A stretch of 64,000 nt of DNA from Perilla frutescens (lineage: Eukaryota > Streptophyta > Magnoliopsida > Lamiales > Lamiaceae): contig BRKX01000011.1 of the NCBI GenBank assembly GCA_026008535.1, positions 51,568,183 through 51,632,182 of the forward strand, in the 5' to 3' direction. The translations under genes were made by a program, and so were the position numbers. Below are positions 46,900 through 58,647 of this stretch, piece by piece; position 1 is the first letter of the stretch, and every line of letters begins with the position of its first letter. Under the pieces are notes generated by a model. The model did not search any database and was not told where the DNA came from. It saw only the letters and a program-made list of their open reading frames with translations.

Positions 46900-49530
46900 A
46901 CTCTGACACCACATGCACTCCCCCTATCTCCTTTGCTTTTTGCTTCCGCCACTCTCCTAATTGCTATTCCCCCATTTTAGCTTTTCTTATTACATTTTAA
47001 CTACCAATTATTTGTCTTCCTTTTTTTTTTTAGGGAAACCGAATATTTTTGTCTTTATTTCAACTAATATTTTAGAATCTCAAAATTTTGTTTGGGTCCT
47101 TTGGCATGCCTCACCAATCAAAATTGATAAGATAATATTTATATTTATATTCATTGATATATTAATAATTATTTTAATATTTAATTGTATTTGATCTGAA
47201 AATCAATGACGTCTCACATATCTTCACAGGTGCAAGAACGTCGTACAAAATCTCATCTTTTAGAATATATTGATAATTTATGATGCATTTATCATGGGTT
47301 TGTCAATTTTACCTATTACTATGTTGGAGATGAAGTTCTTGAATATACTTTTGAAGTGAAAAATATTTTATGCAACTTGTATTTAAATTATTTTAGTCAA
47401 TATGATGATTTTTTTTTCTAGTTTTATGTATGTAATGATTCGTGAGAGGTAAAATTTCAACATGTAAGGTCATGCTCTTTTTTATCTTCGTAGTTGGAAC
47501 ATTGATATATGAGAGGTACATATAGCATTAGCAATAGTAGTGGCGGCTATAAATTCAATATAAGTTTGAACTAATGTTTTTATTTTAAAATTATAAGCAT
47601 GTATAAGACAAAATAATATACGTACAATCATATTTTTGTATGTAAGTGTAGCAGTTTCTATTTTATTTTTGTCTGTTATTTATTCTTTATCTATACATTT
47701 TTTTTTTTTTGAGTTGGGAATAGGATTCGAGCCGAGCAAGTTTGAGGCCGAGCTAAATAAGAAAATTAAAAGTTCGAGTTCAACTTGAGTTTGATAGAGC
47801 CTTAATTTTTATAGTTCAAGTTGAATCTCAACTCAATTTGACTCAATTGGTAATTAATATTAAAAAGTATATATCATATTGTGTATTTTCATCATTAAAA
47901 CAAAACAAAAGTCCAATTACTTATGAAATTTGTGTAAATAACTAAACTCTTGTGGACATAATTATAAATACATTGAGCTAGACTTGATTAATTATGTTGA
48001 TTTAGAGTTTTTCTCAAATCAATCAAAAATAGCTCAAGAGTTGGTTGACTGATTTACAGCGCTGGGGAAGGGACGTCTACGAACACTTACCAATAAATAA
48101 AATTATTTTTATATTTATCTACGCTTCTTATAGCCTTATATCACCTTATAATAATTGGACTGAGAGATGCGAAATGGGCCAGCTCAATAAATCCGGGTTG
48201 ACCCAGACAATGAAGGAATTGGAATAGGCCCATATGGCCCAGTATGTAAACACTTGGGCCCATAAATGTGGGCTGTCTTTTTTTATTTATTTTATCAAAC
48301 CGAAAATAATTTATCTTTACTAGCTGGTTGGTCCTTTCTTGTTGGATGCTAAATTGACATTTTCCTTTTATTTTATTGGTTATATTGTGTGTGTATGTGT
48401 GTGTGTGTGTGTATTTTAAACACTATAGTGCCATTATTGATTTATTTTGCTTTATTTTATATAGTGTTTTATCAGTTAATTACAACATAATATAGATTTA
48501 TATTTTATGATATAGTTGTTTTTGTATATAAGTATATAACAGTTGTTTCATTTCCATTTAAGTATGTTATGCTATGGATAAATAGTAAACACACAAGTTC
48601 ATATACAATCCTGTACTTTTTTTTTTAAAAAAATAACATATTTTCATTTCAAAATTTAAAATTCCCAAAAAATGTCAGTTTTTTTTTTTTTTTTGAAGTT
48701 CGATACTTAAAAATTCGAGTAATTAATGTCAGATTAGCATACTAGTCTTCAATTATATATCTAGTAAAAATAAATACATTCTGTCGGTAAAAACTGCAAT
48801 GATATGTCTTGAAATGTTCATTCTATTTTACAATGGCAAAAAATATAAATAGAGAATAAAAGTGACAAATAGAAAAGAAGAAAAAACGCAGTTCTATATG
48901 TTAGCTCATAGTATCAGTAGTAGACTAGTAGGTGAGGTTGAAGTCTCTCACTCTATATATATGTATAATATCGATTTCACCTAGGTACCTTGCTATTGTT
49001 TATCAAATTTAGCCACAAATAATTGTTTTCGTGATACACATTTATTATGCTTCATCTATCGTATTAATTTGATGTGTTGACTATACCAGTTTGCTCAACT
49101 TTCACCTAAAAAAAAAATTAACACACCCCGCAAATGATTAAAGCTGTTAGGTTAGAAATCCACTGGTAACGTAAAATTTCCAAATTTAGCGTGCAATAAT
49201 ATACAACTAGTGTCGGAGATGAGTTGAGTCAAGTCGAGCAAATTATGTTTTAAAAATTATGTTTAAGCTTGCTTGATTATTTCTCGAGTTAAGTTTAAAC
49301 GAGTTTTCATCTAGGTGAACAGGAATTGAGTTCGAGTAAGTTGATTTTTTGTACTTGTTTGCTTCAATTTTACTTATTGAGCTCAAACTTTAAATCTTAT
49401 CACATGCAAATTTTCGTTGAAACTTGTTTGATATAATTATCGAACCAAACTCAAATGAAATTTAATGAACGATTATAAATCGAGTATCGAATTATTTTGT
49501 TTAGTTTTCGGTCCCATGTATATTCGAACA
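46900..49530. other. Gene-free AT-rich stretch
   Basis: Holds the FRL promoter side at its left edge. It has 'gttcgagttcaacttgag'-type words at 47740-47830 and 49215-49470 that resemble decayed hAT-related DNA (compare 2616-2997), and a (TG)n run at about 48388-48412. No gene recognised. Confidence 0.4.
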
Positions 49531-49667
49531 TTAAGCCCTCGTTTGTTTTCATTTTCAAATGGAATTTTCTTACTTTTACTATTCGAAATACCAAAAACGC
49601 ATTTGTTTTACTAATTTTCAATTTCAGTTTTCATTTTTTTTCAATCATATATAACCTATTCAATCAT

Positions 49668-50374
49668 GACACAAATTTGTATGAGACCATCTAACGGGTC
49701 TCTTGCGTTAGACAGGTCAAATAGGATCCAATCCCGTCCAAAAAACTCATCCAAATCCGCAAAAATAGTTTGCTCATGCACGCGCCCACCCACACACGTA
49801 TTACTAGATATAAAGTAAAGTATCACTGTGTATGAAGTAAAGTATTACTAATTATATGTCAAAATATCACTTTATATGAATTGAAGTATCATCAATTACG
49901 GAGTATTTTCACATATTAATAATAAAATAAATGAATTATTTTCTACATAAATCAAGGGTTTAATTTAGTCGATTCATTAATTTTCTTTTTTTTTTTAGAA
50001 TGTTTGTTGATTCTCCAAACATCATGTATCACTATGTATGAAATAAAGTATTACTGATTATGTATTATTAAGAATTGAAGTATCATCAATTATAAAATAT
50101 TTTCACATGCTGAGAAAAAAATAAATGAATTATTTTATACATTAATCATAATGTGGACGTTTAAATTAATTCAAAAAAGTTAATATATATTTATAAAAAA
50201 AGTAAAAATAATAATAATAAGTGAAAAAAAAAACTGAAAAAAAAAAAGGAAAATGAGGATGGATAGGGGAAAGGAGTTCATTAAAAAAGGAAAAATAAAA
50301 AAGGGGAGGACCACTCATGGCATGGGTCAAATAGGCGATCCATCTGACGTAAGAGTCTCACACAAGTGTACCTC
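49668..50374. mobile_element. Nested MULE-type MITE with 9-bp target duplication
   Basis: Flanked by TTCAATCAT on both sides (49659-49667 and 50375-50383), a perfect 9-bp duplication typical of Mutator-like elements. Ends: left GACACAAATTTGTATGAGAC, right (reverse-complemented) GAGGTACACTTGTGTGAGAC. The subterminal 'ggtcaaataggatcc' faces 'gggtcaaataggcgatcc'. No ORF. Confidence 0.75.
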
Positions 50375-50417
50375 TTCAATCATATATATCATCTAAATAA
50401 TCATCAAATTATCATAA

Positions 50418-50677
50418 CCACATGAATATTTATCTTTTCATCTTAACCACAAATCTATAATTGAAAATATAATCAAACAAACATATTTTCATTTTCCAAA
50501 CCTATAACTTTAAACATTAAATCTTTCATTATAACAAAATCATTACACCACATGAATATTTATCTTTTCATCTTAACCACAAATCTATAATTGAAAATAT
50601 AATCAAACAAACATATTTTCATTTTCCAAACCTATAACTTTAAACATTAAATCTTTCATTATAAAAAAATCATTACA
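50418..50677. repeat. 130-bp tandem duplication, nearly perfect
   Basis: 'ccacatgaatatttatcttt' begins at 50418 and again at 50548. The copies stay nearly identical through 'aatctttcattataa.aaaatcattaca'. A recent tandem duplication. Confidence 0.9.
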
Positions 50678-50840
50678 TTTTTTCAAAAATCAATACGCCT
50701 CATAAATTGAACTGAAAATACTAAAAAGTGAAAATTGATCTTTAAAATAAAATTAAACAAAGCCTAGCTTGTGAGAAGAAAATGAAAAAATATGACATAA
50801 GTGAAAATGAAGGAGTGCAAAAAATAACCAAATATTATTA

Positions 50841-51273
50841 GGGCTTGTTTGCTAGGCAGTATAAGGTTGTAATAGATATCTATAACACCTTAATGTCATG
50901 TTTGCTAGCAATAATAAAGATCATGATTATGCAAGGGCCGACATGTATTAACCATTTATATGGTATAACATATCACACAGGTGGGATATATAATACTATA
51001 CATAATTATTAAAAATTACAGACTAAAATAACATTGCTGATATTAATTAAAAATCTTATTATAGAATATGTACACAATGTATGGTAACTAATTAAATGAT
51101 ATTTTAGGAATTAAAATTTTATATAGAATATAATACATTTAAGCAAACTATATATTATTAATACATATATTTTAATACACCAAAATAAATATGAAATTGA
51201 TATTTTATACGGTATAACATATTTTATGTCAAACATATTCAACATTATATCATACTATCTGACAAACGAATCC
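50841..51273. mobile_element. Tourist-like (PIF/Harbinger) MITE
   Basis: Terminal inverted repeats GGGCTTGTTTGCTAG and (from the right) GGATTCGTTTGTCAG, flanked by TTA on both sides (50838-50840, 51274-51276). A GGGC.TGTTTG start with a TTA target duplication is the Tourist signature. 433 bp, no ORF. Confidence 0.75.
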
Positions 51274-51945
51274 TTATGGTACTAAATTTGAAAGAAAATG
51301 CAACCTTTTTATTATCCTACTACATTTCTAAAATATTAGTATAAAGTCTACCACCCCTTTTTATGTTGTGGTATAGAGTTATAGATAGGGACTTCTCGAA
51401 ATCAATATTATCATAAATAAAAATATGAATAAACAATTATGTTGGGTAGAGTGACAAAAAATACAATATAGTTAGGTGGTTGTAAAAATGCCAGTAGAAA
51501 ATTTCAAATAATGGTTTACAAACATTATTCAAAACTATTACGATCTATATTCAAAAGTGTTACTTAAATGTGATTTTAGAGGCGATTATAAAGCACAAGA
51601 TTGTATCATTTTAGTAATCAAATTTAAAACATTGCTCCCTTGATTTTGTTTTTTGGTTGAATTATTAGGAATTGAGAATCCAAAAGCAAATATCAAATAG
51701 ATTTTCAAGATAGGGAACGACCAATAAAAAAGCCTGTATCTTCCACGTGTCAGCTGCTCAAATCATCTGAGCATTGACCTGAAAATATTGTGGATAGCAA
51801 GAAATTTGCCCCAAAATTTGCAACAAAAATCATAATTTTCTTCAATCCAAAGAGATAGAGAGAGAGAAACGGTGAGGCTTAGCAGAATTCAGAGAGCTCC
51901 AAAACACCATATTGATTGTTCATTAATAGGCTTATCGGCCAAGGA
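51274..51945. other. Promoter-side region of CURT1A
   Basis: AT-rich up to about 51720. The last 100 bp is the probable 5'UTR, with a short (GA)n run at about 51851-51868. No other gene. Confidence 0.45.
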
Positions 51946-54250
51946 ATGGCAGCGGCAGCTTCTACTTCCATGGCGGCCGCCGCCGTCTTGATGCACCGCC
52001 TCCCCGCCGCCAAATTCGCCGCCGTCTTCTCTCCCTTGCCAAACCGTCAATATTCTTCCTCCCCTCAATTCAGACAACTCAAAGGTACATTTTTTTTAGA
52101 TGAACCTTATATGAACTGTGGAACTTAGATGAATCTTATATTGTGTTTCAATTACTTGTGAAATTTGATTTTTTTTTCCGGTGCAGTGAAGTTAGATTGT
52201 TAGTTTGTTGTGAAGTATGTGATCATTGGTTGGTGCAGTTAACCAGAGTTTGCAGCACGCACACTCCGAAAAACTACATACATACATTGTGATTTACTTG
52301 GTTTGAGCGTCGACATTGCTTATGACTTACGAGTCATATTTTGTTATCCTAATATAATCGAGGCAAAACAATTGTGAGAAGTCTTTGAATGCTGAGAGAT
52401 CAAGATCTTCGAAGTTCTACATTTTTTAAGTAGTTATTGTACCTCATTTTAGATCTCGAACCGAACCGTAGTGGAAAGTATGTTTTGGGAGCAAGTGTGT
52501 TAGCTTATTCCAGTCTATTGCTCCGTACACGTCTGCCTTAACTCTTAATGAGTGCAAAGTTAGTCTCTTGCTTAGACTTACCGTTATTGTTTCAAAGGAA
52601 ATCCTTTCCTTTTATCTTGTATGGATATATAGTGATATGAGAATACCTTTTGGATTATTGAAGTTCATTGTCCTTACCTTTGTTCTTGATATTTTTGCTT
52701 TCAAAAGTTCTGTTGTTGTCGGCTTGTCGTGCTTTGAACTTTTGGATAGTAGGTGCGAAGTTGGATATGTTTGATGAGATCCAAACCAACTTAAGCACTT
52801 CTTACTTATAACCTTCATTTATGCTCTTGTAGCATTAGATAACTTCACAAATATTTGTCTTATTGAATGATAAGATTCTTGTGTGTGTTTTTTATTGTTT
52901 CAAAGGTGATCTTTATATACATTACAATCTATCTGATTGTGATGGACAAAGAAATGGAGAAAAAAAATGGATCCTTAAAAATTAGACCTTTAATTGCATT
53001 GCTGTTGAAATTCTAGTTTTTCATGTTAGTTTGCTATTTCGCTGTTAACAAAATTTTAGGTGCGAATTAGGATATGTATGGCAGGTCTGGATAGGGCAAC
53101 TTAAGTTCTCTTCATTTCTAAGTTCTCTTCATTTCTTATCTCTATTTATGCCCACAAAGTGCTTGTGGGTCCCTTTCGTATTTCTGCAAGCTTCAGCGTT
53201 CTGTAAAATGTTATTAAAGTTGAGCAATTAGAGGAATTAATTTTAAGTACTTCTGTTTTTTATTACATATCTCTGTTTTGAACAACTATATCACACTATT
53301 TGTTGTCTGCCAAGATCCCGTGCTTAATGTTTTGTATTTACATTGGTCGTTTTTGCATGTAAACAGAGACCACAAGGCGTTCGAGACTCCTGGTCAAGGC
53401 TTCTTCCTCAGATGAAGCACCAGACACTTTCACTGATCTAAAGGAAAAGGTAATTGCGTCTAGCTTCTGTAATACGTTGTCTCTTCATCGGTGTGTTGGC
53501 AGTTTTATCAGGACTTATCTGAGTTCCTTTCTCGTTCTACTGCATGACATATCTTGTTTGTCATGATTTATAGTGGGATGCCATTGAAAACAAGTCTACG
53601 GTACTTACCTATGGAGGTGGCGCAATAGTAGCCATTTGGTTGGCTTCAGTTGTCGTTGGTGCAGTCAACTCGGTCCCTTTGGTAGGTTATTCAAAAACTT
53701 AAACTCATGTCTTTATTTATGTTTATTATTTTTGAATGCTTCTTTAATAAAATATTGTTTGCTATATTTTCTTTGATGCGTACTCAACATACAATATCCA
53801 TGATTGCTTTGTTTCAGCTTCCAAAGATCTTGGAGCTGGTTGGACTTGGATACACTGCATGGTTTGTGTACCGATACCTTCTTTTCAAGGTACGATTTCA
53901 AATTACTTTGCAGCAACATGCACGAAGTTAGCACTCCTACTCTACTATTTCGAGGGAACAACAAATTAGACGTATCCATAAATATTTAATGAACTCTTGC
54001 CTTTACATACATGGCATCTCCAATTTAAAAGGGAATATCATATCGGTTGTATGATGAAAATATGAAACATTTAGATGGAGAACAGAATTGTCATGCCATA
54101 TAGAGCGAGAATTGTTGTGGTTTGAGGAGTTTATTTGCCAATTCTGCTATGTTGATGATAATAAGCCTTATTGTGTTCTTGCAGTCAAGCAGAAAAGAGC
54201 TGGTGGAAGACATTGAAGAACTAAAGAAGAAGATCGCTGGTACTGAATAG
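51946..54250 (+). CDS. CURT1A: CURVATURE THYLAKOID 1A (CURT1A)-like protein
   Basis: Five exons, 51946..52084, 53367..53449, 53574..53681, 53818..53889 and 54185..54250, all GT-AG with matching phases, give 155 residues. Residues 1 to about 57 are an Ala/Ser-rich chloroplast transit peptide ending near RRSRLLVKA. The mature part has an amphipathic helix (DTFTDLKEKWDAIENKSTV), membrane span 1 (TYGGGAIVAIWLASVVVGAV), a short turn, span 2 (LVGLGYTAWFVYRYLLFK) and a C-terminal amphipathic helix (SSRKELVEDIEELKKKIAG). This is the CAAD/CURT1 domain in full. CURT1 proteins oligomerise at grana margins and bend the thylakoid membrane. The wording is closest to the A form. Intron 1 is long (1282 nt), and an inverted copy of much of it lies about 1 kb after the stop codon. 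Confidence 0.95.
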
Positions 54251-55217
54251 AGCTCACTCAGTGAGATCCCGGAATCCTCGTCTCCTCGTCTCGACCTCAG
54301 ATCGATTGTTTTCTGTGTATTCTGCAGAAGAGGCATCTGGTGTTTGTAATGTAGAATAGGACCTTGTGCATTTTCCCTTCGTTTTGACAGATGCGAACAA
54401 TGTCTTAGTAATTCCATAAAACAGCTTTGCTTGTTGATTATACATGCTTGTGTTCGTTGAATTATATGTTATTAGGAGAACAGAGGAGGTGAAGTGAACT
54501 CTAGAATTTGGAAAACCTTTTCATTGTAAGAAAAAAAATGGATCATTATATGTTTGTTTGAGCTTAGTTTGATAAAAATATAAGTAATGTTGATCCTAAA
54601 TATCAAATTAAGCAATTCGATAATTAATTATTTTTAAGTGTTTAATTTTCAATTTTAATTACTACTTGATTATTAATGTTGATTATTTCATAATTATGAC
54701 TTTTTTTTTAATTTGAATTTTATGTTGATGAATGTTGTCAATTATGTTATAATTATTAGTTTTTATTTTTATAATAATAATTATTAAAATAATAAATTTA
54801 ATTGTCAAATTTGAAAAGTGAAACAATATAATAAATTTGAGCCACGATTGATGAAACTAGAGATCACAAAATTTTAAGAGCTTAAATTATAGTATTAATT
54901 GGAAAGTAGAAACCGCATGATAAGTCATGAGTAGAGCGTCCTGAGAGCGTGCTTGAGGTGCACCGCACAGGACCTCACGAAATATTGGGATATTAAAATT
55001 TTTATATACATGTATATATATATATAGTATTATTAATATAATTTCAATTTTTAATAAAAAAATTAGGGCCTCACGAAATATAAGGGCACCAAAAATTTTA
55101 TATACATGCATATATATAGTACTATTAATATAGTTTTAATTTTTAATAAAAAAATTATGTATATTAAGTCTATCATAAATTTAAAAATTCAACCTATTAG
55201 TTTTGTAAAAAAAAGTT
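54251..55217. other. CURT1A 3'UTR and AT-rich flank
   Basis: The first ~200 bp is the likely 3'UTR. 54560-54850 shares phrases ('gttgatgaatgttg', 'gttataattattagttttta', 'aataataattattaaaataa') with the MITE family at 22.6/30.0/40.8 kb and may be a decayed copy. 54960-55150 has a doubled passage 'cctcacgaaatat' ... 'atttttatatacatg' with short (TA)n. Confidence 0.4.
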
Positions 55218-55787
55218 AGTCCTATTAGGACAACAAACTTCAATAATCCAGAAGGTATTCTCATTTCACTATACATCCAATCCAATTAAGATAAGAGAAA
55301 AGGATTTCCTTTGAAACAATAATGGTAAGTCTAAGCAAGAGACTAACTTTGCACTCATTAAGACATACGTGTACGGAGCAATAGACTGGAATAAACCAAC
55401 ACACTTGCTCTCAAAACATACTTCCCACTACGGATCGAAAACTAAAACGAGGTATAATAACTCGACACTTACAAAATGTAGAACTTCAAAGATCTTGATC
55501 TCTCAGCATTCAAATACTTCTCACAAATGTTTTGCCTCGATTATATTAGGATAACAAAATATGACTCATAAGCAAAGTCGACACTCAAATTAAGTAAATC
55601 ACAATGTATGTAGTTTTTCAATGTGTGTGTGTTGAAAACTCTGGTTAATTGCACTAAACAATGATCACATACTTCACAACAAACTAACAATCTAACTTCA
55701 CCCCCTGACCCACTGAAAAAAGTCCAATTTCACAAGTAATTGAAGTACAATATAAGGATCATCTAAAATCACAGTTCATATAAAGTG
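55218..55787 (-). repeat. Inverted copy of CURT1A intron 1
   Basis: About 570 bp matching the reverse complement of 52104-52676 nearly throughout. Examples: 'gtctaagcaagagactaact' against 'agttagtctcttgcttagac', and 'ttgcctcgattatattagga' against 'tcctaatataatcgaggcaa'. It contains only intron sequence, no exon. The inner distance between the copies is about 2.5 kb. Confidence 0.9.
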
Positions 55788-55867
55788 CAGTTCACTATTA
55801 ATTGAAGCACACCGTCTAGTTGTGCAAAAAAGGAAAGCGACGTTCTGCAGTAGTTAACAAACAAGAG

Positions 55868-56440
55868 GCATTATTATAAGCTAACGAAAGTATTTAAAAC
55901 TTAGGTATCTTTTGTATTTTTCGTCTATATTTTTTCATCTAAACATGACCTTCCGACATCTTAAATGAAAGAGCACAAAGAGAGCTTTAATTTGATATAT
56001 TTTTTGCGTGCATTGGATTAAAAAATGAGCAAGTTATGGTCAATTAAAATTTTTAAGATTTTTTTAAATTGTTGACATCATCAATTTTAAATATTTGGAC
56101 GAAAATAACCTTCCTACATTTAATGCAAAAGATGATGGTAAATGGTAATTTCATAAATAATAAGACAAAAAATAAAGGTATGATGGTTATTTTCGACCAA
56201 ATATTTAAAATTGATGATGTCAGCAATTTAAATAATATATTAAAAACTTTAAATGGCCATAATTTGCTCGTTTTTAATCAAATGCACACAAAAAATATAT
56301 CAAATTAAAGCTCGCTTCATGCTCTTTCATTTAAGATGTCTGAAGGCCATGTTTAAATGAAAAATATGGACGAAAAATACAAAAGATAAATTTTTATGCG
56401 TACCCAGGTTGTAAATGCTTTCGTTAGCTTATAATAATGC
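55868..56440. mobile_element. Fold-back MITE, about 570 bp
   Basis: The ends pair perfectly over 22 bases: 'gcattattataagctaacga' + 'aa' on the left and the same read back from the right. The arms continue through 'aaatgaaagagcac' / 'gctctttcattt', 'caaatattt' and 'gacatcatcaattttaaata', leaving a short loop near 56120-56180. Related arm sequences occur at about 28340-28410 and 29070-29180 inside the 5.4-kb element. Confidence 0.8.
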
Positions 56441-57461
56441 TTCGTCGGCATTATGATAATGTATGCTAATGAAACATTTGCTATATGCTAGCATAATGTA
56501 TTCATTATGCTAACTAAGAATTATCAAAATGCTAGTGTAGTACAAATTTACTATGGTTTATCAATCTCAATTATATGGTTTATTCATCTCATAAATTATG
56601 ATTTATTTCATCTAATTAATATTAATAATTACTTTTTTTAATTTAATTTTATTTTTTTAGTTCCTAATTGATTATTAGGATTTGTTTCATCTAATTATGG
56701 TTTATAATGTATATTGACATAATATTGGCACATGCTAACATAGTGTATCCACAATGCTAACGAAACAAAACATTAATGCTAACGTAGTATATATATTATT
56801 TGTATGATTTGTTTCGACTTATTTAGGATTTATCACATCCAATCTAGGGTTATTTCATCGAATTAGGGTTTTTTTATTCAATTATAATTTATTAAATCAA
56901 ATTAAATTTATAATTATTTTTTAGAATATATTTTTTCGCTAAAAATATTAGAAAATTTTAGTTAGCATAACGATAATGCTTCGTTAACATAATGATAATA
57001 TTCATTAGCATGACGATCTGTTATCAAATACTCCGTGATTTTTATAAGAATTACCGAATTACATTAATGTCCCTGCCCGAAAAACTTTTTAAATATTATA
57101 AAATTACCACCGCCCTTTTAATCAAATTTGGTCCTTTGATTTTTTAGGATTGTATGATGTGAGATGTGGTCCTAGTTATGAACTAATCTGAGTCACTCAA
57201 TCATTTAATCTCTACGCTCAAGATTGATCTCAAATAAATGAGATAAAAGTCTCTAGAATATCAAATCTCATATTTTATGGAATTTCCTATTTTGATGCAA
57301 TATATTATGATTTATCTTTCAACTTAACCAAAAATTTCATCGATCTTTGCAAGAAAATAATTAATTTCATTTTTTAATTTATTCTCTATCAATAATTTAA
57401 TTATTTTCATTTTTTTAATAAACAACAAGAAAGAATTTGTATATATTCGTATCGGTTACAT
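56441..57461. other. Phrase-repeat stretch like 27.3-28.9 kb
   Basis: Filled with variants of 'aatgctaac', 'tttcatctaattatggttta' and 'gaattagggtttttttattc'; no gene. The phrase style matches the interior of the 5.4-kb element, so it may be another decayed copy of that family. Confidence 0.4.
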
Positions 57462-57723
57462 ATTAGCAATATTTATATATCATATTAGGACATTATTATT
57501 ATATTATAATATTATCTATAATATTACCGCATACTTTTATTTGATCAATCTTTTCAACACACAATTTCATATTATTAGCAATATTTATATATCATATTAA
57601 CATATCATTATTATAATATTAACTGCAATATTAGCACATATTTTTATTTGATCAATATTTTTCACACACAATTTCATGTTATTAGCAATATTTATATATT
57701 ATCTTAGCACATTATTATTATGA
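57462..57723. repeat. About 110-bp tandem repeat, 2.4 copies
   Basis: 'attagcaatatttatatatc' starts at 57462, 57574 and 57681 (periods 112 and 107). Each full copy ends 'cacacaatttcatgtt' or a close variant. Confidence 0.8.
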
Positions 57724-58162
57724 ATGTGAAATAAATACGTATATGGTTTTAAAAAAATCATTTAGTGATAATAATGATGATGATGATGATGTAAGAAATA
57801 ATTGCTAATTTGATCAAATTTAGTCACTATCATGCAATTAAATTTTTTCTACTCTAACTAGTCATAAAATCTGAATATGAACCAAGCAGATATAGTCAAT
57901 TTTGCAAAGCTAATACAAAGATAAAGTACTGTTAATATAAAATAATTCAGATGCTATCAAATCATATAAATTTTGCTATTATGAAAACACGAATTAAGTC
58001 ACAAATTTAAATTAATTTACTTACAAAATTAATTAACCCAATTTGATTTAATTAGCTAATTATCTACGTTTTTTATAGATGTAAAGATGAAAAATTTGTT
58101 ATATAAGAAAGTAAATAATTAAATGTATAATATGAATATGAATATATATATATATATATATA

Positions 58163-58392
58163 AGTTTTGATTCAGATGAGAAATATTTGTTGGTGTGAGA
58201 AATGAGAAAATGTTTATCTTATTGTAATTTATTGTTTAATAGGTATAATTTTATTGCACAATTATTTTGTCCCACGTGTGCAATGAAATTATAGCAATTA
58301 AGCAATAAAATTAGGGCAATTAAGCAATAAAATACAATACGATAAGCATTTTTCTCATGTCTCACACCAAGATCTTTTCTCACATGAACCCA

Positions 58393-58396
<4 letters not shown>
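58163..58396. mobile_element. MITE inserted in a (TA)n tract
   Basis: Inverted arms: left 'gattcagatgagaaatattt' with 'ggtgtgagaaatgagaaaat' and 'ttatcttattgtaatttatt'; the right arm mirrors this ('ttttctcatgtctcacacc', 'ctcacatgaacccaa'). (TA)n lies on both sides (58143-58162 and 58397-58441), as if it inserted into, or targets, TA microsatellites. Confidence 0.7.
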
Positions 58397-58441
<45 letters not shown>

Positions 58442-58444
<3 letters not shown>

Positions 58445-58611
58445 ATAAAATGTGGGATTAAATATTCCATATCCTCAATTTATAAATCTATTAATTAATT
58501 ACGTCGTTGACCCTATCAATTTTAGATTAATCTGAACTGTGAAAATCAAATAGATGAATGACTAAGATTAGATCATAATTTCTACATGAGAAGATTGTGA
58601 ACATTTGAACC

Positions 58612-58647
<36 letters not shown>

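Larger units (their letters stand above)
49534..50764. mobile_element. Outer MITE interrupted by a nested element
   Basis: The left end 'agccctcgtttgttttcatt' faces, inverted on the right, 'aaacaaagcct' with 'gtgaaaattgatctttaaaa'. The outer element was split by insertion of the 707-bp element at 49668-50374 and contains the 130-bp tandem duplication on its right side. It may be Tourist-like. Boundaries are approximate. Confidence 0.4.
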
